This document shows, piece after piece, positions 9,655-19,859 of a stretch of 64,000 bases of DNA. The position numbers and the translations under genes were made by a program. The DNA is from Granulosicoccaceae bacterium (GTDB taxonomy: Bacteria > Pseudomonadota > Gammaproteobacteria > Granulosicoccales > Granulosicoccaceae), in contig JAHDCO010000006.1 in the NCBI GenBank assembly GCA_020629835.1, positions 1 to 64,000 on the forward strand, written 5' to 3'. A model generated the notes under the pieces. It was not told the origin of the DNA. It was given only the letters and a program-made list of their open reading frames with translations, and searched no databases. Positions within the stretch are counted from its first letter, which is position 1, and each line of letters begins with the position of its first letter.

Positions 9655-11154
9655 TTAGCTGGACTCGCCGGCGGGCTTATCGCCAGCGGGCTTTGGCTTG
9701 CGCCGGCGCCGCCTGCGTTTTTTGGGTGCCGAGGTGCTGTTTGCATCGGCGTGTGGCGGGGCGCCGCCAGTGGTTGAAGATGCGGTCGTAGATGCAGTTG
9801 CAGGCCCGGTCGCCGAAGTATCTGGCGAGCTATTAGAGCCTTGTTGCCTGCCGCGCGGCTTTGAACCACCGCGGTGACGACCACCACCTCCGCTGCGGCG
9901 TCCGCCACGTCCGCCTGGGCCTGCGCCCTTACCATTACGCGGTTGAACGCGGTCACTTCGATCACCCCAAACCGGTTTTTGGGGCTCGACCAGCATCTCA
10001 TCGGTGATGGCTTCGGTCGGGATACTTTGTCCGATGTATTCCTGTATCTCCGGCAGGGAAAACGCGTACTCCTCACAGACGAAGCTCACGGCTTCGCCCT
10101 GAGTGCCGGCCCGTGCGGTTCGGCCGATGCGGTGCACATAGTCTTCGGCGTGTTGTGGCAAATCGTAATTGAACACGTGGGTTACATCATCAATGTGCAA
10201 CCCCCGCGCGGCCACATCGGTAGCGATCAGGGCGGATAAATTACCCGAGGTAAATTCATTAAGAATTTTCTGCCGCTTCTTTTGTCTGACGTCTCCAGAG
10301 AGCGTACCGCAGGCAACGCCGTTGCCCGTGAGATACGCATCGACTTTTTCTGCCACGCGTTTGGTGTTTACAAACACGATGGCACGCTCGGGCTTTTTGG
10401 ATTGAATCAGCCCCAACAGCAGCGGAATTTTTTCGTCCGAGGCTGGGTGATAGAGGGCTTGCCGAACTCCGTCAGCCGTGACGTTACGCGCTTCGGTTTT
10501 GATAGCAACCGGGTTATTCATATGCTCGTACGCCAATTCCATGACGCGGTGTGACAAGGTGGCCGAGAACAACATACTGGTGCGATTTTCAGGCTCGGGC
10601 ATGCGACGGAGTAGAAAACGGATATCGGCAATGAAGCCCAGATCAAACATGCGATCAGCTTCGTCCAGGACGCAGATCTCTAAGCGCTTCAAGTTAAAGA
10701 CTTTTTGTTTGAAGTAGTCAATGAGTCGTCCGGGCGTGCCGATGACTATGTCCACGCCATCAGCTAACTCTTTTCGCTGTTTCTCATAATCGACGCCACC
10801 GTATGCGACCATAGATTTAAGGCCGGTGTGCTTACCCAACGCATCCGCGTCCTTTTTGATTTGTATGGCTAATTCACGGGTTGGCGCTAACACCAACATT
10901 CGGGGTTGATTCTGTTGTCGTTCGCCGCCATCGTTTTCCAGCAACCGGGCAAAGCTGCCGAGCAGGAACGCGGCGGTCTTCCCGGTACCGGTTTGGGCCT
11001 GGGCAGCAATGTCGTGGCCCTCAGCAATGGCGGGCAGGGTGAGCGCTTGAATTTCCGTGCAGTTTTCAAAGCCCAACTCTTCTACCGCTTGTAGCAGCAG
11101 GGGCGGAAGGGGCAGTTGGCTGAACGCCGTGGTTGCGTCAGAATCTATGGTCAT
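9655..11154 (-). CDS. rhlB: DEAD-box ATP-dependent RNA helicase RhlB
   Basis: AQTGTGKT, VLDEADRMFDLGF, SAT, HRIGRTARAG; divergent from trxA-rho as in E. coli; RGG/basic C-terminal tail. Confidence 0.88.
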   Translation of the reverse strand: MTIDSDATTAFSQLPLPPLLLQAVEELGFENCTEIQALTLPAIAEGHDIAAQAQTGTGKTAAFLLGSFARLLENDGGERQQNQPRMLVLAPTRELAIQIKKDADALGKHTGLKSMVAYGGVDYEKQRKELADGVDIVIGTPGRLIDYFKQKVFNLKRLEICVLDEADRMFDLGFIADIRFLLRRMPEPENRTSMLFSATLSHRVMELAYEHMNNPVAIKTEARNVTADGVRQALYHPASDEKIPLLLGLIQSKKPERAIVFVNTKRVAEKVDAYLTGNGVACGTLSGDVRQKKRQKILNEFTSGNLSALIATDVAARGLHIDDVTHVFNYDLPQHAEDYVHRIGRTARAGTQGEAVSFVCEEYAFSLPEIQEYIGQSIPTEAITDEMLVEPQKPVWGDRSDRVQPRNGKGAGPGGRGGRRSGGGGRHRGGSKPRGRQQGSNSSPDTSATGPATASTTASSTTGGAPPHADANSTSAPKKRRRRRRKPKPAGDKPAGESS

Positions 11155-11268
11155 GGCTTGCTACATTTTTGGGTATGACACTCGGTGATGTCGGAAGCCT
11201 CACCGAGTAACATGCGTAGTCAAACTTCTAACCGATTACGCTTAGGCACTGAGGAGGTGCATTGAGTT

Positions 11269-11595
11269 ATGAGTAACCATATTACCGCGATTACAGACGC
11301 TACCTTCGATTCTGAGGTTTTACAGTCGGATGTGCCTGTTTTAGTGGACTACTGGGCTGAAACCTGCAGCCCGTGCAAGGCACTCAGCACCGTTCTGGAC
11401 GAGGTGGCCCCTGATTACGCCGGTCGGGTCAAGATTGTCAGTGTTGATATCGCTTCAAACCCGAATTCTGCAGCTCGTTACGGGGTGCGTGCGTTGCCCA
11501 CCCTGATGGTGTTCAAAAACGGCACGGTGGATAAAACATCCCAGGGCGCTCTGTCTCGAGCTCAACTGACTGAGATGCTCGACAAGGCCGTCTAG
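11269..11595 (+). CDS. trxA: Thioredoxin with CSPC active site
   Basis: VLVDYWAETCSPCKALSTVLDEVAPDYAGRV...YGVRALPTLMVFKNG; located directly upstream of rho. Confidence 0.88.
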   Translation: MSNHITAITDATFDSEVLQSDVPVLVDYWAETCSPCKALSTVLDEVAPDYAGRVKIVSVDIASNPNSAARYGVRALPTLMVFKNGTVDKTSQGALSRAQLTEMLDKAV

Positions 11596-11855
11596 GCGGC
11601 TGTGCGGATAACCCGCCCGCGCCCGGCGAGGCGGGTTGTCATCGTCTTCAAAGCGCCACATCCGGTAAATATTGCGCTCTAAGCATGGATTGAGTAGACG
11701 TCAGCTGACTGGCGTGCTAACGTATCAGTATTGAATGACTTGCAGGCAACGCTGTCCGAGCTTTGCTGCCTCTTCTGAATTAAGACTCCCACCAGAAACA
11801 CATAAGCCACGCATTCGCGTGCACGCACAAGCGCATTCGCGCCGAGTACTTTCTC

Positions 11856-13118
11856 ATGTCAATGAACCTTACTGACCTTAAAAAAATGAACCCCACTGAG
11901 CTCATTGAGCTGGCTCAGTCCATCGGCATCGACAACATTGCGCGTCAGCGCAAGCAAGACATGATCTTCGCCATCCTTAAGCAACACTCGCGTAAAGGAG
12001 AAGATATTTTCGGTGGCGGCGTGGTTGAAATACTGCAAGACGGCTTCGGCTTCTTGCGTTCGTCCGACAGTTCATACCTGGCGGGCCCGGACGATATTTA
12101 CGTATCGCCCAGCCAAATTCGTCGTTTCTCTCTACGCACCGGTGACACGGTTGAGGGCAAGATTCGTCCACCCAAAGAAGGCGAGCGTTACTTTGCTCTG
12201 TTGAAAGTAGACGAAATTAATTTTGGCCCGCCAGAGCAAGCCAAAAATAAGGTTCTTTTTGAAAACTTAACACCGCTGCATTGTAACGAGCGTTTAACCA
12301 TGGAATTGGGTAACGGCAGTACCGAAGACATTACTGCTCGAATCATTGATATCGCAGCTCCCATCGGTAAAGGTCAGCGAGGGCTGTTGGTATCGCCACC
12401 CAAAGCCGGTAAAACCCTCATGCTGCAAAATGTGGCGCAAAGTATTGCCGCTAATCACCCGGAATGTCATCTCATCGTCTTGTTGATTGATGAGCGGCCT
12501 GAAGAAGTGACGGAGATGCAGCGCATGGTAAAAGGCGAGGTCATCTCCAGTACCTTTGACGAGCCTGCCAGCCGTCACGTGCAAGTTGCTGAAATGGTCA
12601 TCGAGAAAGCCAAGCGCCTGGTTGAACACAAAAAAGATGTCGTGATTCTGCTGGATTCCATCACGCGTTTAGCCCGTGCCTACAACACCGTCGTGCCGTC
12701 ATCGGGCAAGGTATTAACCGGTGGTGTAGACGCTAACGCCTTGCATCGACCAAAACGCTTTTTCGGTGCCGCTCGAAACATCGAAGAAGGTGGCAGCCTG
12801 ACCATTGTCGCCACAGCCCTGATTGATACCGGCTCGAAGATGGACGAAGTGATTTATGAAGAATTTAAAGGCACCGGTAATATGGAGCTGCACTTAGACC
12901 GTCGTATCGCTGAGAAGCGCGTATTCCCTGCTATCAACATCAATCGCTCCGGTACCCGCCGTGAAGAGCTCATGATGGATCAGGAAGAACTCCAGAAAGT
13001 TTGGATTTTGCGCAAGTTCATTCACGCGATGGATGAAATTGAGGCGATGGAATTCTTATTGGGCCGCCTGCAACAAACCAAGACCAACAATGAATTCTTC
13101 GATGCGATGAAGCGTTAA
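11856..13118 (+). CDS. rho: Transcription termination factor Rho
   Basis: [50 protein letters not shown]. Confidence 0.98.
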   Translation: MSMNLTDLKKMNPTELIELAQSIGIDNIARQRKQDMIFAILKQHSRKGEDIFGGGVVEILQDGFGFLRSSDSSYLAGPDDIYVSPSQIRRFSLRTGDTVEGKIRPPKEGERYFALLKVDEINFGPPEQAKNKVLFENLTPLHCNERLTMELGNGSTEDITARIIDIAAPIGKGQRGLLVSPPKAGKTLMLQNVAQSIAANHPECHLIVLLIDERPEEVTEMQRMVKGEVISSTFDEPASRHVQVAEMVIEKAKRLVEHKKDVVILLDSITRLARAYNTVVPSSGKVLTGGVDANALHRPKRFFGAARNIEEGGSLTIVATALIDTGSKMDEVIYEEFKGTGNMELHLDRRIAEKRVFPAININRSGTRREELMMDQEELQKVWILRKFIHAMDEIEAMEFLLGRLQQTKTNNEFFDAMKR

Positions 13119-13178
13119 GAAGCTGTTGCCTCTGGGTGTAAATAAACCCAAAGAAGTATCACCCTAAAACAGTATGTT

Positions 13179-13232
13179 CACCCGACTCACTTGTCACAAT
13201 CGGTTTGCCGATGTGCCAAGTGGGTTAGGGTG
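13179..13232. terminator. Imperfect long palindrome between convergent rho and glycan-cassette ends
   Basis: CACCCGACTCACTTGTCACAATCGG-tttg-CCGATGTGCCAAGTGGGTTAGGGTG; overlaps stop codon of the minus-strand gene. Confidence 0.6.
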
Positions 13233-13977
13233 AGCTAAAGCCGCGTTCCTGTAGAACCGCTTGCATGTGTTCAAGATCAAACACACCGTCACGTCGGCTC
13301 ACGAAAATCGCATCGGTTTGACCATCAATGGCGTGCTCAGCATCGGTCAGCGCAACCAGGCGTGCGCCATTGGGTTTCGCTAAGCCAAACCACCATCGGC
13401 TTTGCTTGGCGTAGCATTGCCACAAAGCCAACTGATCGTGAAACCAGGCCACGCCATCGGTTGATGATTTCTTAACTAAACCATCGGATTGCAAGGTACT
13501 GGTTGCATACTCTGAGAGTAAGCGTTTGGCTGCTTCGGTGCGCGTAAAGCATAGAACGGCTACAGCAAACTTCGCGTGATTGCGCTTGTTTTTCCGGTAG
13601 GTAACTGCAAAATCCCCATCAGCATTAACGCGCTCAAGCAATGGTTCAATAGGTTTAAGTAACAGCGTGTCGGCGTCTACCCAAATCACCGGCGTGGTGG
13701 TTTCGTCGTAGTGATCCTTTAGCAGCTTGACTTTAAGTTTCAGGATAGCGGCACTTCGAGGCACGGGGCCAAGTTGTTCTAATGGCTCATTGATATCCGG
13801 TGCCTGGCAGGCGTGAAACGTTGCATACGGAAATGTCGCCGTTGCCGATTTTCGTAACTCATCCGGCCAGTCGATCGCGTGCACATGCAAGGTGTGTGAC
13901 GGGTTTGTGTGATGGTGCGAAATCAGTAGCGGTTGCAGTAAAGGCCAGTAATTGTCGGTGGCGCAGGTAACCAGCAT
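13225..13977 (-). CDS. Nucleotide-diphospho-sugar transferase-like glycosyltransferase
   Basis: PVIWVDADTLLLKPIEPLL DxD motif; ATG chosen at 13977 (MLVTCATDNYW). Confidence 0.65.
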   Translation of the reverse strand: MLVTCATDNYWPLLQPLLISHHHTNPSHTLHVHAIDWPDELRKSATATFPYATFHACQAPDINEPLEQLGPVPRSAAILKLKVKLLKDHYDETTTPVIWVDADTLLLKPIEPLLERVNADGDFAVTYRKNKRNHAKFAVAVLCFTRTEAAKRLLSEYATSTLQSDGLVKKSSTDGVAWFHDQLALWQCYAKQSRWWFGLAKPNGARLVALTDAEHAIDGQTDAIFVSRRDGVFDLEHMQAVLQERGFSSP

Positions 13978-13987
13978 GGCAGCGGGA

Positions 13988-14851
13988 CTACTTATGCCGC
14001 AACGCAAAGTTGCCCGTGCGCTCGTATTTTTTAAACCGGCTGTTTAGTGGGTAGCCGGTCATGATGCGATCAGCGTTGTGGTGATCGTACACACACTTGT
14101 TAAAGATCGGCATGTTCAAGTTAAACAACTCGCCACGCTCTGTTAATCCATCAAACACGGCCATCATCGTTTCCAGTAACGGCATGATGACATCGCGTCG
14201 CCCACCCAGAATGCCTGCGTTCAGTTTAATCTGGTCCTCATAGTGAGGTTCGCCAAACGCTTTAAGCATTTTCTCCCGGTTTAATTGATTGTTGTATTGG
14301 TCCGCATCGCCGCCGCAGTAAATATCAAATTGCTCATCGTCGAACAGCGTGAATGGGTTTTTAAAAAACTCGATATCAAACAAATCCATCATAAAGATGC
14401 GTTGCACCTCAGGATGACGTTCTAAAAATTGGTAGTAGCACTGGTAACGTTCATCGTTAACCGAACGTGGGGTTTGCAAAGCGTAGTGTTCAAATCGTAC
14501 GTGCTCGTTTTGCCATTGCTGTGTGAATCCGTCACTGAGTTCATCGTGAAAAATGACGGCGTGACACCCAACCGCTTGCAAACTGCGATACCACACTTCA
14601 ATACGCCGAAATTCATCCGGGCCCGCCACCCCCGGGATTTCTGATACGGCACCGCCGCGTCGGCTGCGTAGCCACGTTTTTGCGTGTTTGATGAGGTTGG
14701 TTTTGCGCTTACTGCTGGCCTGTGGATCGGGTTTGCCTGTGAAGTAGGTGGTTAAGACAATGTCAGAAGCCACCGGTGCATCAACGCGGGGAATGCCGTT
14801 ATTACTGCTACGGTTGTTGGGTTCCGCAGCTGGCGCGGTGCCTTTGTTCAC
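13988..14851 (-). CDS. Putative glycosyltransferase-like protein of the glycan cassette
   Basis: IFMMDLFDIEFFKNPF acidic motif; GTG start at 14851 gives a 4-nt GTGA overlap with the upstream gene. Confidence 0.5.
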   Translation of the reverse strand: MNKGTAPAAEPNNRSSNNGIPRVDAPVASDIVLTTYFTGKPDPQASSKRKTNLIKHAKTWLRSRRGGAVSEIPGVAGPDEFRRIEVWYRSLQAVGCHAVIFHDELSDGFTQQWQNEHVRFEHYALQTPRSVNDERYQCYYQFLERHPEVQRIFMMDLFDIEFFKNPFTLFDDEQFDIYCGGDADQYNNQLNREKMLKAFGEPHYEDQIKLNAGILGGRRDVIMPLLETMMAVFDGLTERGELFNLNMPIFNKCVYDHHNADRIMTGYPLNSRFKKYERTGNFALRHK

Positions 14852-15630
14852 GCTGGCGTATCCATGTACTCGCGAGTTGTGGTGGTTAACGTAAAGTGGC
14901 AATGCTCACCTGAGCCGCGTTTATTTTTCCACGATAAGGTGTATCCACGTTCGGTTAACCACGACTCAATGGTGGTCGTGCCGTCTGGCATAAACTCGCC
15001 TTCGCCTTTAGGGTGAATTTCTAAAAAGATATGAGTGGGTGCACCTAAGGCGATTAGCGGTTCCATCCCCGCGAGCACTTGCCCTTCCGCACCTTCAACA
15101 TCGATTTTTATAATGTCAGGACGCACATTGTGTTGTTCACTGAAAGCCGCCATGGTTTGAAGCTTCACAGTAATGGCATCGGTTGCGCCTTTGCTGGTAG
15201 CAATGGAGTGCCGACCTTCGCCTTCGGTACCGCGAATGTGCAGTTCCACTTCGCCGTCAGTTGCCCCTAGTGCCAATTGATGCGCATGCAGGCGGCCGAT
15301 CAGTTCGTTGTGCTCAATATTTTGGTTCAGCTGCTTAAAATTACGTGGCTCAGGCTCAAAACAGTGAACCGTAGAATCCAATCCATTGTCGTGTTTTGCC
15401 AGCAACAAACTGATCAAGCCGATGTTTGCGCCGATATCAAAGATGGTGTCGCCGCTGGTTACCGTGCGGCGCATTAACTCCACTAACTCAGTCTCAGTAC
15501 CGATCTCTTTGGCTCGGCGAATTTCACGTGGTGCAGCAATACCCAGTCGAACGGTTTCCCCGAGTAACGTGAAATTAAAAACAGAACGCTTACCGGTTAG
15601 TTTATTAAAGTAGAAACGAAGCAAACTCAT
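14848..15630 (-). CDS. FkbM family methyltransferase
   Basis: DTIFDIGANIGLISLLLAK, VHCFEPEPRNF, PDIIKIDVEGAEGQVLAGM. Confidence 0.88.
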   Translation of the reverse strand: MSLLRFYFNKLTGKRSVFNFTLLGETVRLGIAAPREIRRAKEIGTETELVELMRRTVTSGDTIFDIGANIGLISLLLAKHDNGLDSTVHCFEPEPRNFKQLNQNIEHNELIGRLHAHQLALGATDGEVELHIRGTEGEGRHSIATSKGATDAITVKLQTMAAFSEQHNVRPDIIKIDVEGAEGQVLAGMEPLIALGAPTHIFLEIHPKGEGEFMPDGTTTIESWLTERGYTLSWKNKRGSGEHCHFTLTTTTREYMDTPA

Positions 15631-16442
15631 GCGGGAAGCGCTCTTGAATGAGAAAAAGTTCGGTTAGGTGGAACCAGTACACCATCGCGAGTGAGATAAA
15701 CGTTTTCACCTTGCATCCATTCGGCATCAAAGCCGCGACTGCCCTCGCGAAAGCTCTCTGTGCAGCCAGGTTTCATCCCTTCATGCAATTCAACAATCAT
15801 CGCGCCTACTTTATCCAGCCACGCAGCGCTGGTTTGAAATACTTCCAATTCGGCGCCTTCAATGTCCATCTTTAGTAGATCGATATGCGCAAGGTTGTAC
15901 CGCTGCATTAAGGTTTGCACAGTGACCGCTTCGACTTCGCTGACGGTAGTACCGCTTAACGTGGAATCGGGTGCATCCTGGTTGCCGGTCATAAAGCCCC
16001 AATTGCCCACACCGACATCGCGCACTTCGATCGAGCCTTCCTTATCCCACAACGCAGCTTGTACCGCTGTAATGTTGGGGTAGGGAGCCACGTTGTGTTT
16101 TAGCAATTCAAAATTGCCGCGTTCAGGTTCGACCGCAATAATTTTTGCATCGGGAAAACGATGCGTAAACCAAATAGCCGCAAGCCCGATATTGGCGCCG
16201 GCATCAACGATTACTTTTGGGTCCTGGTGCGTTTCAAATTCGTATTCTTCGGTTTTAAAAACCTGTTTAACCACCTGGATGTCGGAGGTCGGTAGCCGTA
16301 ACCCCACGGGGTGTTGCCAGCCGGGCAGGGCGACCTCTCGTAGTTGTACGTCGCCGCGCAACCAGCTACCCAAAACGCTGAACGTGGCTTTTAAGCCGAT
16401 GGTTTGGCGGTATAAACGAAATTTGCGATTCAGTTTTTTCAC
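15627..16442 (-). CDS. FkbM family methyltransferase
   Basis: VIVDAGANIGLAAIWF, IIAVEPERGNFELL, LLKMDIEGAELEVF; GTG start at 16442 overlaps upstream TGA. Confidence 0.88.
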   Translation of the reverse strand: MKKLNRKFRLYRQTIGLKATFSVLGSWLRGDVQLREVALPGWQHPVGLRLPTSDIQVVKQVFKTEEYEFETHQDPKVIVDAGANIGLAAIWFTHRFPDAKIIAVEPERGNFELLKHNVAPYPNITAVQAALWDKEGSIEVRDVGVGNWGFMTGNQDAPDSTLSGTTVSEVEAVTVQTLMQRYNLAHIDLLKMDIEGAELEVFQTSAAWLDKVGAMIVELHEGMKPGCTESFREGSRGFDAEWMQGENVYLTRDGVLVPPNRTFSHSRALPA

Positions 16443-17188
16443 AACGAATCCAAGGGGTAGTCGGCGGGCAGCAGTTGCGGTTCGATGCGCTCGGAACGGC
16501 GTCGGCGCCACTTACGCCGATAGTGCGCTTTGGTTAAGTAGCGCTTCAGCGATTTCGGTTTGCGGCGTCGTTCAATGGCCAAGCCTGAGCCTTGTTCGTG
16601 CGGTGGATGCTGCACCAATACCGGTCGAACAATGCAGGCACCCAGGTCGGCGATCTCCATCGGCCAGTCGGGTATATCGGTAACTGGGGATGTGGCGTGC
16701 ATGAGCTGTTTGGCAGCTTCCAGATTCAGGGTGTAGGCCACGGTATGGCTGCAATTCAGGTTCAGTGGTCGCGCGACGACCTCATCAAACAACGGAATAC
16801 TGACACCGGGTTTTACGTACGAACGGCCGTGATACAGGGTCATTAACGGTGCTTTTAGGTAGCTTTGTGTCTGCAGAAACGTTGCAAGTTCCGGTAGGGG
16901 TATGGCGTCATCTTCAAGGATTAACGCGTGTGCAATTTGTTCGTTGACCAGTTTTTTATATAAAAACGCGTGCGATAAAGAGCATCCGTACTCCGGCGGG
17001 CTGATGTGTTTTTTAGGATCTACATACACTTCATCAGCGCTTAAGGTATGCAGGTCCTCTTTCGCATTGAATGCATCGAAAAATGCAAATTCTATGTCTA
17101 GCGCAGCCAGACGCTCCGCAATAACGGCGCGCCTATCCGTATCTTTTTTCAGTGAAACCACAAAGACCGGTATTGGGCTTAACGACAT
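16439..17188 (-). CDS. Glycosyltransferase family 25 (LPS biosynthesis type)
   Basis: PVFVVSLKKDTDRRAVIAERLAAL, GCSLSHAFLYKKLV, ALILEDDAI. Confidence 0.88.
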   Translation of the reverse strand: MSLSPIPVFVVSLKKDTDRRAVIAERLAALDIEFAFFDAFNAKEDLHTLSADEVYVDPKKHISPPEYGCSLSHAFLYKKLVNEQIAHALILEDDAIPLPELATFLQTQSYLKAPLMTLYHGRSYVKPGVSIPLFDEVVARPLNLNCSHTVAYTLNLEAAKQLMHATSPVTDIPDWPMEIADLGACIVRPVLVQHPPHEQGSGLAIERRRKPKSLKRYLTKAHYRRKWRRRRSERIEPQLLPADYPLDSL

Positions 17189-17198
17189 GGCTCAGCGA

Positions 17199-18509
17199 TT
17201 ATCCGTTCGATGACGTCGATGCGGACTGTAGTCTGGCAACTGCACGGTAACCAATGTCTCGTCGCCAGTGCACATTTGGCCAGTGAATCAGTTCGGCGGC
17301 TGCATCAGCTTTGCTCTTTGCGTCAACTATGGTTGCCCCACGGGCTGTGACGCACAGTACACGTCCACCGGCCGTCACCGTATTGCCTGCATCGTCAAGT
17401 TGGGTTCCGGCGTGGAAAACTTTGGCACCGGTTGCGTCCGCCTCGGCCAGGCCTGTAATCACTTCTCCGCGGCTGCTACCGGCTGGGTATTCACCGGCGG
17501 CTAACACCACACCCAAGGCGGCATCGTCAGACCAATCAGCGCTGGCATCGGCTAATGCGCCGTCAACGGTTGCGTTGAAGAGCTCCATTAAATCGCTGTC
17601 CAAGCGCATCATAAGCGGCTGTGTTTCGGGGTCGCCTAAGCGCACGTTGTATTCAATGACGTAGGGGTCACCATTCGCATCAATCATCAACCCCACATAC
17701 AAGAAGCCGGTGAATGGTTTGCCATCGGCTGCCATGCCTTGCACGGTAGGGTTTACGATGCGCTGCATAACTTTCTCATGCACGCTTTTTGTTACAACCG
17801 GGGCCGGTGAGTAAGCGCCCATGCCGCCAGTGTTGGGCCCCGCATCACCTTCATCACGCGCCTTGTGGTCTTGGCTGGTTGCAAACGGCAGGGCGGTTTG
17901 GCCATCTACCAGGCAGATAAAGCTTGCTTCTTCACCCACCAGGAAGTCTTCAATGACGACACGCGCACCGGCGGCGCCATGCGCTCCGTCGTCAAGCATA
18001 TCCCGCACAGCGCTTGCAGCTTGCTCATCGGTCATGGCAACCACCACGCCTTTACCTGCGGCCAAACCATCGGCTTTGATCACGATCGGCGCAGAGTGCG
18101 ACTGTAGGTAGGTTAAAGCATCGGCCGAGTTATCAAAGGTTTCAAACTGCGCGGTTGGTATGCCGTGGCGGGACATAAACTGTTTGGCGAAGTCTTTACT
18201 GCCTTCTAACGCTGCGGCGGCTCGCGTAGGACCCATAACGCGCAAGCCTGCGTTTAAGAATTGATCAACCAGACCCTGGACTAAAGGTGCTTCCGGGCCC
18301 ACCACCGTCATAGCGACGTTTTCCGATTCGGCGAATTTCTGTAATGCGTCGAGGTCTGTGGCGGCAATATCGACCGTGCTCACACCGGCTTCGTTTTGCA
18401 TATTCGGATTACCCGGCGCAACCGTGACCTGTTGTACGTGAGCCGACTGGGCTAATTTCCAAGCGATGGCGTGCTCTCGGCCGCCAGACCCAACGAGAAG
18501 AATGTGCAT
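17199..18509 (-). CDS. purD: Phosphoribosylamine--glycine ligase
   Basis: MHILLVGSGGREHAIAWKLAQS, NTGGMGAYSPAP, EYNVRLGDPETQ. Confidence 0.97.
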   Translation of the reverse strand: MHILLVGSGGREHAIAWKLAQSAHVQQVTVAPGNPNMQNEAGVSTVDIAATDLDALQKFAESENVAMTVVGPEAPLVQGLVDQFLNAGLRVMGPTRAAAALEGSKDFAKQFMSRHGIPTAQFETFDNSADALTYLQSHSAPIVIKADGLAAGKGVVVAMTDEQAASAVRDMLDDGAHGAAGARVVIEDFLVGEEASFICLVDGQTALPFATSQDHKARDEGDAGPNTGGMGAYSPAPVVTKSVHEKVMQRIVNPTVQGMAADGKPFTGFLYVGLMIDANGDPYVIEYNVRLGDPETQPLMMRLDSDLMELFNATVDGALADASADWSDDAALGVVLAAGEYPAGSSRGEVITGLAEADATGAKVFHAGTQLDDAGNTVTAGGRVLCVTARGATIVDAKSKADAAAELIHWPNVHWRRDIGYRAVARLQSASTSSNG

Positions 18510-18566
18510 AGCTGTTGTGGAGGGTGCTCTGACGCGGTGACGATATTGAAAGCGTATTCTACCTTG

Positions 18567-19796
18567 ATGCCCAAGCCTCGCGCCCCAGAACTTACCGAAA
18601 AACCTACAGAGCCCATGGCAAAGCAGAGTGTCTGGCGCGATCTGTCGAGCTTATGGCTGCTTGTCGTGGTGGCCGCAGTGGGGCCGATCATGATCAATGG
18701 TGTCTTACCGGCGAATAGCGCGGTCATGAGTGAGTTCGGGGTGTCCTATGCGTTAGTGCAACTCACGCTCACCATCTTTATGGTGGCTTTGTTAGTGGCA
18801 CAGCCAATCCTGGGTTACTGCGCAGACCGCTTCGGTCGTCGACCCGTCATGATCGGCAGCTTGGCGTTGTTTGCGCTAGGCTGTTTTGTATCTGCTACCG
18901 CCAGCTCGATGACGGTTTTGTTACTCGGGCGATTTTTACAAGGGTTTGGTGGCTCGGTGTGTACCTTCCTGCCTCGAACCATCGTTCGCGACCGATTTCC
19001 AAAAGATCGTGCCGCCAGCATGATTGGTTACATGACCATGGCCATGATGATGGCGCCGTTGTTTGGTCCCGCCTTCGGCGGTTGGGTGACAGATCAATTT
19101 GACTGGCGGTATCTGTACGGCATCCTCGGTGTGGTGGGCGCCATGGTCGCGTTCATCGCGTGGAAGTCATTGAAAGAGACGCGCAGTGTTAACGCCGATA
19201 CGCAATCGGTGTCTTTTTTCAAAGCAGCCCGCGTGCTACTGGGGATGCGTGAATTTCGCGCGTACGCGTTTTTGATCGCGGGCTCGGTCGGTGTTTACTA
19301 CTCGTTTCTAGGCAGTGCGCCATATCTCGTGATGGAGGTGCGAGAGGTATCGGCATCCTCGTTTGGACGCTGGTTTATAATCGTTGCCGTAGGTTATCTC
19401 AGCGGGAATGCCATTGCAGCGACCTTGTCCGAACGTCTGGGCTCCGAACGGATGATCCTATTAGGGCAAATTCCATTACTTATTGGGATTGTTGGCTTTT
19501 GGTTATCGTTGCTGCTGAAATCCCCGGGCGCTTTGTTTTTTCCTATGGCTTGCATTGCTATCTCCAACGGCATGTCATTGCCTAGCCTGACCACTGGTGC
19601 GATGAATGTGTACCCACCGTTGGCTGCTTCGGCATCCGGTATCGCCGGGGCATTACAAACGGCGGTCGGTATCGTATTCACGGTGGTACTTGGGTTTCTA
19701 CTACCTTATTCGGAAGTTTGGTTCCAGGTACTCGTGACACTGTCAGTTTTTGGGGGGTTGTTTGCCTGGTACGTCGGCAGGCGTTCCCAGACCTAA
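18567..19796 (+). CDS. Bcr/CflA-like MFS multidrug transporter
   Basis: 12-TM-like; GYCADRFGRRPVMIGSL and FLQGFGGSVCTFLPRTIVRDRF; ATG 18567 avoids overlap with purD. Confidence 0.82.
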   Translation: MPKPRAPELTEKPTEPMAKQSVWRDLSSLWLLVVVAAVGPIMINGVLPANSAVMSEFGVSYALVQLTLTIFMVALLVAQPILGYCADRFGRRPVMIGSLALFALGCFVSATASSMTVLLLGRFLQGFGGSVCTFLPRTIVRDRFPKDRAASMIGYMTMAMMMAPLFGPAFGGWVTDQFDWRYLYGILGVVGAMVAFIAWKSLKETRSVNADTQSVSFFKAARVLLGMREFRAYAFLIAGSVGVYYSFLGSAPYLVMEVREVSASSFGRWFIIVAVGYLSGNAIAATLSERLGSERMILLGQIPLLIGIVGFWLSLLLKSPGALFFPMACIAISNGMSLPSLTTGAMNVYPPLAASASGIAGALQTAVGIVFTVVLGFLLPYSEVWFQVLVTLSVFGGLFAWYVGRRSQT

Positions 19797-19830
19797 GGCT
19801 TCTATACCTAAGGTTTTCTGTTAAGACCTA

Positions 19831-19854
19831 CATCAAAGCTTCGGCGCTTTGATG
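19831..19854. terminator. Stem-loop between convergent genes
   Basis: CATCAAAGC-ttcggc-GCTTTGATG. Confidence 0.65.
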
Positions 19855-19859
19855 GTTAG

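Noticed and set aside
9651-10076. 141-aa alternate-frame ORF at the rhlB 3' end
   Set aside because: Same strand, out of frame with the helicase; arises from the GC-rich RGG tail.
16093-16683. 196-aa plus-strand ORF over the FkbM/GT25 junction
   Set aside because: Antisense to two conserved genes; Ser/Arg-rich shadow translation.
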